Shown here: positions 32,589 through 42,600 of the stretch, piece after piece | How the letters are laid out: the number at the start of each line of letters is the position of its first letter | Position numbering within the stretch: position 1 is the stretch's first letter | Assembly: GCA_030698405.1 (NCBI GenBank) | Contig: JAUYMU010000076.1 | Span: 1 to 64,000 of the forward strand | DNA: 64,000 nucleotides | Direction: 5' to 3' | DNA from: Bacteroidota bacterium | GTDB lineage: Bacteria > Bacteroidota > Bacteroidia > Bacteroidales > Prolixibacteraceae | Translations under genes and position numbers: made by a program | The notes under the pieces: generated by a model | Told to the model about the DNA's origin: nothing | What the model saw: only the letters and a program-made list of their open reading frames with translations | Database searches by the model: none

Positions 32589-34166
32589 ATGCAAAACCTG
32601 ACCAACACAAACAAAATTTCAGGCATCCGCCTTTATGCCTTGTTTGCCCTGCGGCTGGCCATTGGCTGGCACTTTCTGTACGAAGGAGTAACCAAGTTGA
32701 TGATGATGCCGAACTGGACATCGGCCGATTATCTGCAGGCTTCGTCGTGGTGGTTTGCTCCGTTTTTCCACTGGATAGCCGAATCTCCGTTTTTGCTTCT
32801 GGCAGTGGATTGGATTAATCTCATCGGGCTAACTTTCGTTGGACTTGCCCTTATTTTCGGGTTGTTCGAGCGCATCGGAGCTGCAGTGGGCATGGCGTTG
32901 CTATTCCTATACTGGCTTTCGAACCCGCCTTTTGTAAGCAACGATTTCAATGTAATCAATGAAGGGCACTATCTGGTCATTAACAAAAATATTGTCGAAC
33001 TTTTTGCGCTGCTTGTTTTATTGCTGTTTCCTACCGGGAAGCAATTGGGCATTCCCGTTTTGTTCAAAAAGAATCGGGTAGTTGAAGCCGACGCTCCACC
33101 GGTAGCTGAAGAACCTGCTCCGCAACCTGAACCCATTCCTGAACACGCCGCACTCGACCGTCGCACGCTGATCAAGGGATTATCGGCACTCCCGGTGATG
33201 GGCGCTTTTGGATATGCACTCTACGAAAAATCGAAATGGGAAAGCTACGAAGAACGCAATCTGGTAGATGCGGTTACCGGAGCCAGCGCCAAAACCCTAA
33301 ACATTGCCAGCCTGAAGGAACTGAAAGGCCAGATACCGATGGGAAAAATCAAGGAAATTCCATTCAGCAAGCTTATTTTGGGCGGGAATCTGCTTTCGGG
33401 CTGGGCGCACTCGCGCGATCTGATTTACGTGTCGCAGCTGGTGAAAGCCTATCACCAGAAGGAAAAAATATTTGCCACTCTTTTGTTAGCCGAAAAGTGC
33501 GGCATCAACACGCTGCTCACCAACCCGATTTTATGTGCCCTGATTGACGAATACTGGAAACGCGGTATTGGTAAAATCCAGTTTATTTCTGATTGTGCCG
33601 GATTGAACTACGACGATAAAGGCGCGCACCCCATGCCTATCAACGATTACATGGACAAGGTGAAAAAAGCCATTGACACCGGTGCAGTTGCCTGTTACAT
33701 TCAGGGCGAAACCGCCGATTATTACATGGAAAACAATAAGCCCGAAGTGATTGCCAAAGTGATGGATTTTGTTCGCCAGAATGGTTTGCTGGTGGGGATT
33801 GGAGCACACAAAATCGAAACCGTGAAAGCTTGTGTGGACACTGGTTTTCAGACTGATTTCTGGATGAAAACCATGCACCACCACAATTACTGGAGCGCCA
33901 ACAATCCGGAGTGGCACGATAACAAATTCGACTTCACTCCTGAAGAAACCATTCGATACATCAACGAATTGCAGCAACCTGTAATTGGTTTTAAAGTGAT
34001 GGCAGCCGGGGCTATCCACCCAAAAGAAGGGTTCAAATATGCTTTCGAAAACGGCGCCGACTTTGTATGTGCAGGGATGTACGACTTTCAGATGGTTGAA
34101 GATGTGAACATTGCCAACGAAATTCTTTCAGGAAACCTGAACCGAACCAGACCATGGCGGGGATAA
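32589..34166 (+). CDS. DoxX-type membrane protein fused to TIM-barrel domain
   Basis: The 525-residue protein joins two parts. Residues about 10-150 contain four hydrophobic helices of the DoxX/DoxD type (RLAIGWHFLYEGVTKL, LIGLTFVGLALIFGLFERIG, VGMALLFLYWLSNPPF, IVELFALLVLLLFPTG). A proline- and glutamate-rich linker (about 165-190) leads to DRRTLIKGLSALPVMGAFGYAL, which looks like an internal twin-arginine signal. Residues about 230-525 look like an aldolase or oxidoreductase-type TIM barrel (ILGGNLLSGWAHSRD, MKTMHHHNYW, GFKVMAAGAIHP). If the internal signal works, the barrel would lie in the periplasm tethered to the membrane. Its reaction is unknown; position inside the cluster suggests sugar oxidation or isomerisation. 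Confidence 0.8.
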   Translation: MQNLTNTNKISGIRLYALFALRLAIGWHFLYEGVTKLMMMPNWTSADYLQASSWWFAPFFHWIAESPFLLLAVDWINLIGLTFVGLALIFGLFERIGAAVGMALLFLYWLSNPPFVSNDFNVINEGHYLVINKNIVELFALLVLLLFPTGKQLGIPVLFKKNRVVEADAPPVAEEPAPQPEPIPEHAALDRRTLIKGLSALPVMGAFGYALYEKSKWESYEERNLVDAVTGASAKTLNIASLKELKGQIPMGKIKEIPFSKLILGGNLLSGWAHSRDLIYVSQLVKAYHQKEKIFATLLLAEKCGINTLLTNPILCALIDEYWKRGIGKIQFISDCAGLNYDDKGAHPMPINDYMDKVKKAIDTGAVACYIQGETADYYMENNKPEVIAKVMDFVRQNGLLVGIGAHKIETVKACVDTGFQTDFWMKTMHHHNYWSANNPEWHDNKFDFTPEETIRYINELQQPVIGFKVMAAGAIHPKEGFKYAFENGADFVCAGMYDFQMVEDVNIANEILSGNLNRTRPWRG

Positions 34167-34195
34167 TATTTTTTTTAAAATTAAATCAATAACGA

Positions 34196-35626
34196 ATGAA
34201 TAAAAACACCTTATTTCTTCTGCTGCTTTTGTTTGCGGCTTCATTTTCAGGCCATTCAGCCGATAAATTCCGCGTAGTCATTTTAACCGACCAGACCCAC
34301 GACGACGGAAATTCGCTCATCCGCTACCTGTATTATTCACATTTGTTCGATACCGAGGCGATCATTGTGACACCGCAGTTGCCCGATTATACATTTAACG
34401 ATCCGGGGCCCTGGAAGAAAGCACAGGGCATCATCGAAGCCTACAAAAAAGAATACCATCAGTTAAAGAAGCACCAAAACGATCTGATTACGCCCGATCA
34501 ACTCCTGGCAGTGACGAAAAAAGGTCGTGGCGCATTGCCTATCATTTGGCTCACAAATGCCGGGAAATTTTCTGCTGAAATTGCCGGACGAAAAGTTGAA
34601 ACGTCCTGGGGCGAAATCAAGTTCGAAGACTGGATTGGTGAAGGGTTGAATCCGAACGGTGAATCAAAAGATTCGGAAGGAAGCGAGTTTTTGCAACAGA
34701 TTTTTGCAAAAGACGACGACCGCCCGATTTACGTTCAGGCCTGGGGTGGTTCCATTACACTAGTGCAGGCGCTTTACCGTTTCAAACAAAAACAGGGCGA
34801 CGAAAAATTCGGGAAACTATTGGACAAACTACATGTTTTCGGGATTTTACTTCAGGATATCACTTTCGATTATTTTATAAAACTCGATGATGTAAAAACG
34901 CATGGTTGCCTTAACATGGGCGACACGAAATCAACATACCATGGAGAGCGGTTCAATCCGGGTTGGCTATTGCTCGATGAAGGTCACTTCTGGAAATACA
35001 TCAAAGTCATGTCACAAAAGGAAATCAATGGTCATGGCCCGATGTCGGCAATATACGATCATGGTGGCGAAGGCGATACTCCCGCATTTTTGTATTTGAT
35101 TAGTGCAGCTTTGGGTCTGAATGATCCAGCCGATCCAACCCAGGGCAGTTGGGGGACGATGTTCAAAAAAATGGAAGGGCCTTTCCCCGACCAATATTTC
35201 TCCACCTGCAAAGTGGATGTGAACGAGCTTATGCGCTGGGTGCCCGATGCTAAAAACAGTTTTCTGAACCGTTTACAATGGTCGTTAAAGCAGCCTTCGG
35301 AAGTGAACCATGAACCTGTTGCCTCTATTGGAAAAGACCGCAGTAACCAAATTATCCGTAGGAAAGTGAAGCCCGGTAAAACAATCAGGCTCGATGCCTC
35401 GAAATCGACAGATCCTGATGGAAACCAGCTTTCGTACAACTGGTTTTTCTATCAAAGTGCAAGTTCTTACGCAGGAATTATTTTGCCTGAAGGCGATAAA
35501 AGCCCGGTACTAAAACTGAAAGTTCCCGATGATTTGGGAAACAGCAATATTCACCTGATCCTCGAAGTTCGCGACAACGGAACACCTTCGCTGGTGAGCT
35601 ACCGAAGGATTATACTTGCAAAATAA
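34196..35626 (+). CDS. Sde182-type nucleoside-hydrolase-like protein (DUF1593)
   Basis: The 476-residue protein has a signal peptide (about 1-21, ending GHSA). Residues about 23-360 form the DUF1593/Sde182 domain related to nucleoside hydrolases: it begins KFRVVILTDQTHDDGNSLIRYL, where the acidic cluster corresponds to the metal-binding Asp residues, and has IYVQAWGGSITL and DHGGEGDTPAFLYL. The C-terminal part (about 370-476) is an Ig-like fold with RLDASKSTDPDGNQLSYNW, typical of the family. Relatives were linked to cellulose binding, so a role in handling plant polymers or their glycosides is plausible but unproven. It is probably periplasmic; tightly packed within the operon. Confidence 0.85.
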   Translation: MNKNTLFLLLLLFAASFSGHSADKFRVVILTDQTHDDGNSLIRYLYYSHLFDTEAIIVTPQLPDYTFNDPGPWKKAQGIIEAYKKEYHQLKKHQNDLITPDQLLAVTKKGRGALPIIWLTNAGKFSAEIAGRKVETSWGEIKFEDWIGEGLNPNGESKDSEGSEFLQQIFAKDDDRPIYVQAWGGSITLVQALYRFKQKQGDEKFGKLLDKLHVFGILLQDITFDYFIKLDDVKTHGCLNMGDTKSTYHGERFNPGWLLLDEGHFWKYIKVMSQKEINGHGPMSAIYDHGGEGDTPAFLYLISAALGLNDPADPTQGSWGTMFKKMEGPFPDQYFSTCKVDVNELMRWVPDAKNSFLNRLQWSLKQPSEVNHEPVASIGKDRSNQIIRRKVKPGKTIRLDASKSTDPDGNQLSYNWFFYQSASSYAGIILPEGDKSPVLKLKVPDDLGNSNIHLILEVRDNGTPSLVSYRRIILAK

Positions 35627-35641
35627 CCTAAATCAGAAACA

Positions 35642-37156
35642 ATGAAACGAATATCTGTCTTTTTGTTATTTTGCCTGTTTCTTGCAGGTATTTCAGTAGC
35701 CGCCGATTACAATATCCTGAATTACGGAGCTAAAAACGGGCAACTTTCAACTGTCGCCATCCAAAAAGCAGTTGACGAATGTTCTGCTGCCGGTGGCGGT
35801 CGTGTGGTCATTCCCGCCGGAACATTCGTAACAGGAACCATCTTCCTGAAAAGCAATGTGAACATTTATCTGGAGAATGGCGCCGTTTTGCAGGGCAGCA
35901 AAGATTTAAAAGATTACTCGCGCGATGGACGCTCGCCCGGAATGGTTTACTGCGAAGATGCAATAAACGTTGGCATTTCAGGAACCGGAACCATTGATGC
36001 CAATGGTGATGCTTTTTACGATTTCAGCAAAAACCATGTGTACGATGAATTTGATAAAAGCAGGGTTCGACAAAAGGAGAACTACATGCCCGAAGGCACG
36101 TTTTTCACCGACGGGCCGGTAAAACGAAAGCCAAAGCCCGGAATGACATTGGTTTTTTTCCACTGCACCAATGTTGCCATTTCAGGAATTACGATTAAAG
36201 ATACACCAAGCTGGGCTACCCGTTTTGGCTTTTGCGATGGTGTTTTGATTGATGGTATTACAATTCAGAATAATCCGCTGGTTCCAAACAGCGACGGCAT
36301 TCATTGTACCATTTCCCGAAACATCCGTATTTCGAATTGCAACATTTCAGCCGGCGATGACGCCATTGTGCTGACGGGTTTCCCGAAAGACGAGGAAACG
36401 CCGGGACTCAATACCACCGAACAAAAACTCCCGCAATACGGCAACAAAACCATTTACAGTGAAAACATGACTGTAACCAATTGTGTACTGAAATCAAGTT
36501 CTGCCGGAATCCGTATTGGATACGGGCAGCACCCGATTCGCCGCTGTACGTTTTCGAACATTGTGATTCACGATTCGCACCGCGGTATCGGTATTTTTGC
36601 GCATGATGCCAGTAATATCGAAGACCTGATTTTTTCGAACATCATCATCGAAACCCGTCTGTTCAATGGGCAGTGGTGGGGACATGGCGAACCAATTCAC
36701 TTGTCAAGCATTTCACGGTTCGAAGGCCAGCCTGCCGGACAAATCAAGAATGTGCAATTCAACAACATCAACGCCATTGGCGAGCAGGGTATTTTGGTTT
36801 TCGGGCAAAAGGAAAGTCCGATGGAAAACATCCGGTTCAACAATGTGCAGCTTCGTATGCGCAAAGGCAAGGAAACAATGTGCTACGGTGGAAATTTCGA
36901 TTTGCGGCCAGCAACGCCCAAAGCGATGCAGATTTTTGAGCACGACATCCCCGGAATTTATGCCGGGCATGTGAATGGTCTTACGATTCGCGATTTCAAC
37001 CTGAGTTGGAGTAATGATCTGCCGGATTTCTTCACTCATGGAATTGAATGCAATGATGTCAAAGATTTGCTGATCAATGATTTCGTTGGGACAGGAAATC
37101 CAAATGCACCGGGAAGCGAAAAAGTGAAGCTGGTAAATTCGGCATACAGGAAATAG
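35642..37156 (+). CDS. GH28 family polygalacturonase-type enzyme
   Basis: The 504-residue protein has a signal peptide (about 1-20, ending SVAA). The pectate-lyase-3-like start NILNYGAKNGQLSTVAIQKAVDEC is followed by a right-handed beta-helix. Catalytic segments are evident: PNSDGIHC (for NTDGI), SAGDDAIVL (for GDDCI) and SSAGIRIGYG. The normal His of the GHG motif is not obvious, but the double Asp and overall spacing are kept. Family members hydrolyse galacturonan or related pectic chains. It has no T9SS tail, so periplasmic action on imported oligosaccharides is likely. It starts 15 bases after the previous gene. Confidence 0.88.
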   Translation: MKRISVFLLFCLFLAGISVAADYNILNYGAKNGQLSTVAIQKAVDECSAAGGGRVVIPAGTFVTGTIFLKSNVNIYLENGAVLQGSKDLKDYSRDGRSPGMVYCEDAINVGISGTGTIDANGDAFYDFSKNHVYDEFDKSRVRQKENYMPEGTFFTDGPVKRKPKPGMTLVFFHCTNVAISGITIKDTPSWATRFGFCDGVLIDGITIQNNPLVPNSDGIHCTISRNIRISNCNISAGDDAIVLTGFPKDEETPGLNTTEQKLPQYGNKTIYSENMTVTNCVLKSSSAGIRIGYGQHPIRRCTFSNIVIHDSHRGIGIFAHDASNIEDLIFSNIIIETRLFNGQWWGHGEPIHLSSISRFEGQPAGQIKNVQFNNINAIGEQGILVFGQKESPMENIRFNNVQLRMRKGKETMCYGGNFDLRPATPKAMQIFEHDIPGIYAGHVNGLTIRDFNLSWSNDLPDFFTHGIECNDVKDLLINDFVGTGNPNAPGSEKVKLVNSAYRK

Positions 37157-37261
37157 AATACAGGTATATCGATGTAATACAGTTAAAAAACACGTCAAAG
37201 GCTGATCCCTCGTTTTAATCATTTAAATTAGGGGCTCTAAATTCAATGAATATTTAATCCT

Positions 37262-37693
37262 ATGGCTGAAAGTTTGCAAATTAATACTGGATTAATAGGC
37301 GAAATTAAATCGCTGATCGAAAAAAGCAAGCAGAACATTGCCATTTCGGTAAATTCTGAAATGACACTTTTGTATTGGCAAATCGGGCAAAGAATTAATT
37401 CAGAGATACTAATGGATAGCAGAGCAGAATATGGGAAACAGATTGTCGTATCACTGGCACGACAATTAACTTCTGATTACGGAGGTGGCTGGGGTGATAA
37501 ACAATTAAGGTTATGTATGAAGTTTGCTCAGGTATTCAATGATTTACAAATTGTCTACACAGTGTGTAGACAATTGAGTTACTTCACAAGGCCATTGAAA
37601 TTGCTAGAACCAAACAAGATCTGTTATAAAAAAATCAATGAAATGGTTCAAATTCTCTCTGCTCTGTGTAGACAAATTGAATTAATCAAATAG
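37262..37693 (+). pseudogene. truncated DUF1016 (YhcG-like) nuclease N-terminal fragment
   Basis: The 143-residue product begins like the DUF1016 N-terminal domain: LIEKSKQNIAISVNSEMTLLYWQIGQRI, then EYGKQIVVSLARQLTSDYGGGWGDKQLRLCMKFAQVF and QIVYTVCRQLS. Complete members continue with a WSHF-type segment and a PDDEXK nuclease domain of about 200 more residues. Here the sequence changes after RQLS into an unrelated tail and stops. A perfect palindrome (37549-37575) overlies the break region. The gene is AT-rich, has no signal peptide and is unrelated to carbohydrate breakdown, so it is probably a decayed insertion between operon segments. Confidence 0.65.
37549..37575. repeat. perfect 12-bp palindrome inside the DUF1016 remnant
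   Basis: AATTGTCTACAC, loop AGT, GTGTAGACAATT. A partial direct copy, TGTGTAGACAAATTGA, recurs at about 37666-37681 just before the stop codon, which may reflect the rearrangement that truncated the gene. Confidence 0.7.
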
Positions 37694-37733
37694 TAAACAT
37701 AGTTATCAACCAATTAAACCAAAAGCACTGAAT

Positions 37734-38606
37734 ATGAAATTTTTGAAATCAATTATTCTGGGTGTATTAATAACCCTGATTGCTTCGTCCCAACTTTTTG
37801 CCCAGGGCGGCAAAGTATCCGACAACCTGACAGTTCACAGTAAAATTCTGAAAATGGACCGGAAATATGCCATTTACCTTCCAGCCGATTATGAAACATC
37901 AGGACGCAGTTACCCGGTTTTGTACCTGTTGCATGGCTCCGGCGACGACCAATCGGGCTGGGTGCAGTTTGGCGAAGTGAAACACATTACTGACAAAGCC
38001 ATTCAGGAAGGAAAAGCAACCGCCATGATTATTGTGATGCCCGATGGAAATACCGGACAACGTGGCTATTTCAACAGCCCGAAAGGCGACTGGAATTACG
38101 AAGATTTTTTCTTTCAGGAGTTCATGCCTTTTATTGAAAAAACCTACCGAATCAGGGCTGAAAAGCGTTACCGGGCCATTTCCGGCTTGTCGATGGGGGG
38201 CGGCGGAACTTTCATGTACGCTTTGCACCATCCAGAATTGTTCTCGTCTGCCTGTCCGTTGAGCGCTTCAACAGGGCCCATTTCGCTGGAAGAAGCATCT
38301 TCACGCTGGGAAAAGCAATATCCGGGTATTTCGAAAGATGATTTGACAAAACATTACAACCAACATAGCGCCCTTGAACTGGTTAAGAATATGCCCGACG
38401 ATCAGAAAAAAGCCGTTCGCTGGTACATCGACTGTGGCGACGACGATTTTTTGTACGAAGGCAACAGCCTGGTGCATATTGCCATGAAAAAGAAAGAAAT
38501 TCCCCACGAATTCCGCATTCGCGAAGGCGCCCACAACTGGACTTACTGGCGCGAATCTCTTCCAACTGTTCTTGAATTTATTTCACAAGCATTTCATCAA
38601 TACTAA
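37734..38606 (+). CDS. CE1-type (esterase D/feruloyl esterase-like) carbohydrate esterase
   Basis: The 290-residue alpha/beta hydrolase has a signal peptide (1-23, ending LFAQ). The oxyanion-region motif YLLHGSGDD, the nucleophile Ser153 in AISGLSMGGGG, an acidic residue in DCGDDDFLYEG and the C-terminal His in GAHNWTYWRESL form a complete catalytic set. Family members remove feruloyl or acetyl groups from xylan or other glycans, or release methylglyoxal-type esters. It is probably periplasmic. The next gene starts within this stop codon (TAATG), so translation is coupled. Confidence 0.88.
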   Translation: MKFLKSIILGVLITLIASSQLFAQGGKVSDNLTVHSKILKMDRKYAIYLPADYETSGRSYPVLYLLHGSGDDQSGWVQFGEVKHITDKAIQEGKATAMIIVMPDGNTGQRGYFNSPKGDWNYEDFFFQEFMPFIEKTYRIRAEKRYRAISGLSMGGGGTFMYALHHPELFSSACPLSASTGPISLEEASSRWEKQYPGISKDDLTKHYNQHSALELVKNMPDDQKKAVRWYIDCGDDDFLYEGNSLVHIAMKKKEIPHEFRIREGAHNWTYWRESLPTVLEFISQAFHQY

Positions 38607-39532
38607 TGAAACTTAACACTATGAAAACCACACGTCGTTCATTTATTCAAAACAGCGCCATTCTGCTGGCCGGAACTGCTCTTTTATCGAAAACAGCCTG
38701 CGCGGTTGCCAAATCATCTGAAATCATTGGCATACAACTGTATTCCGTTCGCGATGCCATGAAAAACGATCCGGTCGGTACACTTACCGAACTGGCCAAA
38801 ATCGGGTACAAACATGTGGAACATGCCAACTACATCGACCGGAAATTTTATGGTTTTGAAGCCAAAGAATTCAGAAAAGTACTCGATGATCTGGGCTTGA
38901 AAATGCCGGCAGGACACACCGTGATGGGCAAAAACCATTGGGATGCCGACAAAAACGATTTTACCGATGCCTGGAAATACACCGTTGAGGATGCCGCCAC
39001 GCTCGGACAAATGTACGTAGTTAGCCCCTGGATGGACCAAAGTATGCGCGAAACCTATGACGATTTACTCCGTTACATGGAAGTTTTCAACCTTTGCGGC
39101 GAACTTTGCCAGAAGTCGGGCATGAAATTCGGTTACCACAACCACGATTTCGAGTTTAGCGAAGAATTGAACGGGATGAAAATTTTCGACATCATGATGA
39201 AAAACCTCGATGTAAATAAAGTGGTGATGCAGCTCGATATTGGCAACATGTACATCGCCGGAGCCAAAGCGCTGGATGTGATCAACCAGTACCCCGGAAA
39301 ATTCGAAATGATCCATGTGAAGGATGAAATTGCTGCTGAGGGCGGTGAAAAATACGAAAGCGCCATTCTGGGCAAAGGAATCATTCCGGTAAAAGAGGTT
39401 TTGGATATTTGCCGGAAAACCGGCGGAACAAAAGTTTATATCATCGAGCAGGAAGCTTATCAGGGAAAAGACCCGATGGCTTGTATGAAAGAGAATTTCG
39501 ATATTATGAAAGAATGGGGATACCATTCGTAG
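38606..39532 (+). CDS. Tat-exported sugar isomerase/epimerase-like TIM-barrel protein
   Basis: The 308-residue protein belongs to the xylose-isomerase-like TIM-barrel (AP endonuclease 2) superfamily. The twin-arginine motif TTRRSFIQ followed by NSAILLAGTALL marks export through the Tat system, usual for proteins that fold with metal. The barrel begins with IIGIQLYSVRDAM and shows GYKHVEHANY, MKFGYHNHDFEF, VVMQLDIGNMY, FEMIHVKDE and IIEQEAY, giving the His, Glu and Asp residues that coordinate metal in relatives. The ATG at 38606 overlaps the upstream stop codon; a second ATG at 38621 is also possible. A hairpin follows this gene, ending the transcription unit. Confidence 0.87.
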   Translation: MKLNTMKTTRRSFIQNSAILLAGTALLSKTACAVAKSSEIIGIQLYSVRDAMKNDPVGTLTELAKIGYKHVEHANYIDRKFYGFEAKEFRKVLDDLGLKMPAGHTVMGKNHWDADKNDFTDAWKYTVEDAATLGQMYVVSPWMDQSMRETYDDLLRYMEVFNLCGELCQKSGMKFGYHNHDFEFSEELNGMKIFDIMMKNLDVNKVVMQLDIGNMYIAGAKALDVINQYPGKFEMIHVKDEIAAEGGEKYESAILGKGIIPVKEVLDICRKTGGTKVYIIEQEAYQGKDPMACMKENFDIMKEWGYHS

Positions 39533-39565
39533 TGGCGAATAACACCGGTTTTTATTTCTGAAGGT

Positions 39566-39602
39566 TCTGGCGGATGAGACCAGCATGATTTCATCCGCCA
39601 GA
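39566..39602 (+). terminator. hairpin with 12-bp perfect stem after the isomerase gene
   Basis: TCTGGCGGATGA (39566-39577) pairs perfectly with TCATCCGCCAGA (39591-39602), followed by CTATCTTTTT. The T-run starts a few bases late, but the position between two genes suggests a terminator or attenuator. Confidence 0.65.
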
Positions 39603-39638
39603 CTATCTTTTTCTGACAATCTTTGTAACTAAATTAAA

Positions 39639-42600
39639 ATGAAAAAAAAACTTCTGGTTACTTTGTTGCTTATTTCCGCACTGGTACATTCACAATCCAT
39701 CCTGAAGAATACTTCAGGAGAAACCCTTTATTCGTGGGAAACGCAGCAAGCCAAAGTATTGCCCAACGGCGATCTGGAATGGGCTCCACTTACTTTCGAA
39801 TTAGTGAAAGGTTCTTCGGTGCGGTACATCGATTTTGATGGCGGCAACGATTCCAACGATGGATTGACTCCGGAAACCGCATGGAAGCGTCACCCGTGGG
39901 ATGCTTCGGCAACCGCAAGTGCAAAAGCTGGTTCAGGAATACAGACCTACCTTTTTAAGCGCGGTGTGGTTTATCGTGGTGTTTTAACTGCAAAGGAATC
40001 AGGTGCGGCAGGCAACCCTATCCGGTTAACATCCAATCCAGAATGGGGAACCGGAGAAGCTGCCATTTATGGTTCGGTTATGGTAACCGATGGATGGCAA
40101 AAAGCAAATGCCACTATCGCACCCAATATTCCCAATCAGGATTTAGTTTGGTACAGAACTATTTCAGGAATTGACAACCCGACAAAAGTGGTGGGCGAAG
40201 TGACTTCTTCAGGAATTAAACGGGTTTATCTGGCCCGTACCCCCAATTTTGTGAACACCCCCATTGAACCCATGCAAAAGTGGTGGACTTTCACGGCCAA
40301 AACCAAAACCGGTTCGGTACTTAACCTGACCGACACGAAAAACTTTACATGGACAGATGCGAACGCACTGAAAGGTGGCGACGTTTGGGCAACGGAAGAT
40401 GTGGTTACGATGTCAACTCTCTGGAAGCAAAAGATTTCAGACTACAACCCAAGCACCAAAACAATCACTGTTCCTGATCAGAATTTTGGAGGGAAAGACT
40501 GTAAATATTACGTGGAGAATACGCCTTATATGCTCGACGCTGCCAGTGAATATTACTACGACAAATCGAACGGAAGGCTTTTTATCCGTCTGGAAGGCGA
40601 CAAAGACCCGAATACCGCCACCGTTGAAGTGGCTTCGAAGGCAACCCTGTTGACCATTACAGGAAGGAGCAACATCGAAATCAGCGGATTGACCATGGGG
40701 TTCACCACATACGACAATGTTCGCTACGGACAAGCCGACGCCATGCCAACCATCAAACTCGACAACAGCTCGGACATCACCATCAGAAACTGCAAATTTC
40801 ATTACTTGAATGGCGCTATCATGGCCAACGGAACCGGAAAAAATCTGGTGATTACTGATAATGAAATGAATTACATGGACGATTTTTCCATCTTAATGAA
40901 TGGGCCCGATGAAGTTTCCATTCTCCGGAATAAAATTTTCGAGAACGGAACCCGACATCTGGGGCGCTGGTACAGTTCCATCCCTGCCATTGCCGGAAGT
41001 TTTACTGTTGGCGAAATTGCCGGTAACATTATCGAGCACACCTGGGGCAGCGGCATTAACCTGACCTGGGGGAAAGGCGATAAAGCAACCAATACCGTTC
41101 CGTTTATTCGTGGACTGGTGCACCATAACCGGGTTTCGCATTCGTTGCAGGGCGTGAACGATTACGGAGGCATCGAAAGTTGGCAGGGCGGTCCGGTTTA
41201 CACGTATAATAATATTTCTGAAGACGCGCAAGGCTGGCATTACAACTGGGGAACACAGGTCGTTTCGCTGGGTTATCCTTTTTATTTCGATGGCTCATTC
41301 AAGCAATACATTTTCAATAACATCGTGAAAGGCACCGGTTGGAATAAGAATTCTGCTGCTTACAATCAGGTATTGGGTTATTACAACATGTATGTACATA
41401 ATGTGGCATACAACACTGGCTCCCTTACCGGATCGGGCGATGGCAATCTGGCTCCCGACGGCCAAAATTATTACCTGGCCAATGTAAGCGACAGTACCAA
41501 ATTGCAATTCGACCACACCACCCGCGTTTCGGGAATTCCCTTCGAATCATTCTATAATAACTTTTTCCGGGGTAATGTGTTTCAGGGAACTTTTGTGACC
41601 AATACTCCGAATACAAGATTTAATTTTTCCTTTAGCCAGTTTGTAGCTAAGCTCAACTCGTATAATCCTGATATCGGGCAGGTGGGATTTGAAGCTTCCA
41701 AACGGATTTTTACGAGGGCCAAATCAGGCGATTTCAGGCCGACTGAGAGCAGTGAACTTATTGATCAGGGAGTAAAGTTTTTTGCTCCGTTCCCCTTGAG
41801 CAGGGTAGTGGGTGAGTGGCATTTTCTAAAGCACAAGGCCGATTCGAGCCTGATTAAGGGCGAAAACTTCTATTTCACCAGCGAATTTACCGATCGCGAG
41901 AAATTTAACAGTGTTCCGAAAAACCACCTGAAAGCCTACGGACTGGCTGCCGGCAGTTTTGTAAAAGGAAATCTCGAAGATTTTACCGTCGGCGCAATGG
42001 TTTTCGATGGCCAACAAACATATTGCAACCTAAAAAACGATGTGACCAGCAAAACCATTTGCAATAATGTGGACATGACCACCAACAGTTTCATTCTCGA
42101 AACCTATTTTAAAACAGTGGCAAGTCAAACCGGTGTACTTATTTCAAAATCGGGAACTACGGGTTTCGGTTATCAGTTGGATGTAAATGCGGCGGGAAAT
42201 ATTGGCTTCAGCATCCTGAATAACCAAAATGTTGCTTTTCAGCAAAATAGTTCATTAGCCGTTAACGATGGAACCTGGCACCATGTTTTGGTCGAAGTAA
42301 ACCGCACAGCTTCTTCAGTAAAAATTTATACTGATGGCGTTCTGGTTAACGGAGCTTCCATCGGTGCGATGCCTGGAACTGGGGTGTCGCTTACCAATGC
42401 TGCCGATTTTGTGGTTGGTAAAAACAGCAACGGTAATTTTTTCGCCGGAACCATTGATTTTATACGTGTCTCGAAAGGAACGCTGGCCGATGCAAAAACC
42501 ACCATCGACGAACTGTATAAATGGCAGTTCAACGGGCCATTTTTGCGTGACTTTGCCGGAAACGTACCTGTCGGGAAACGCGATGCAGGCGCATTGGAGA

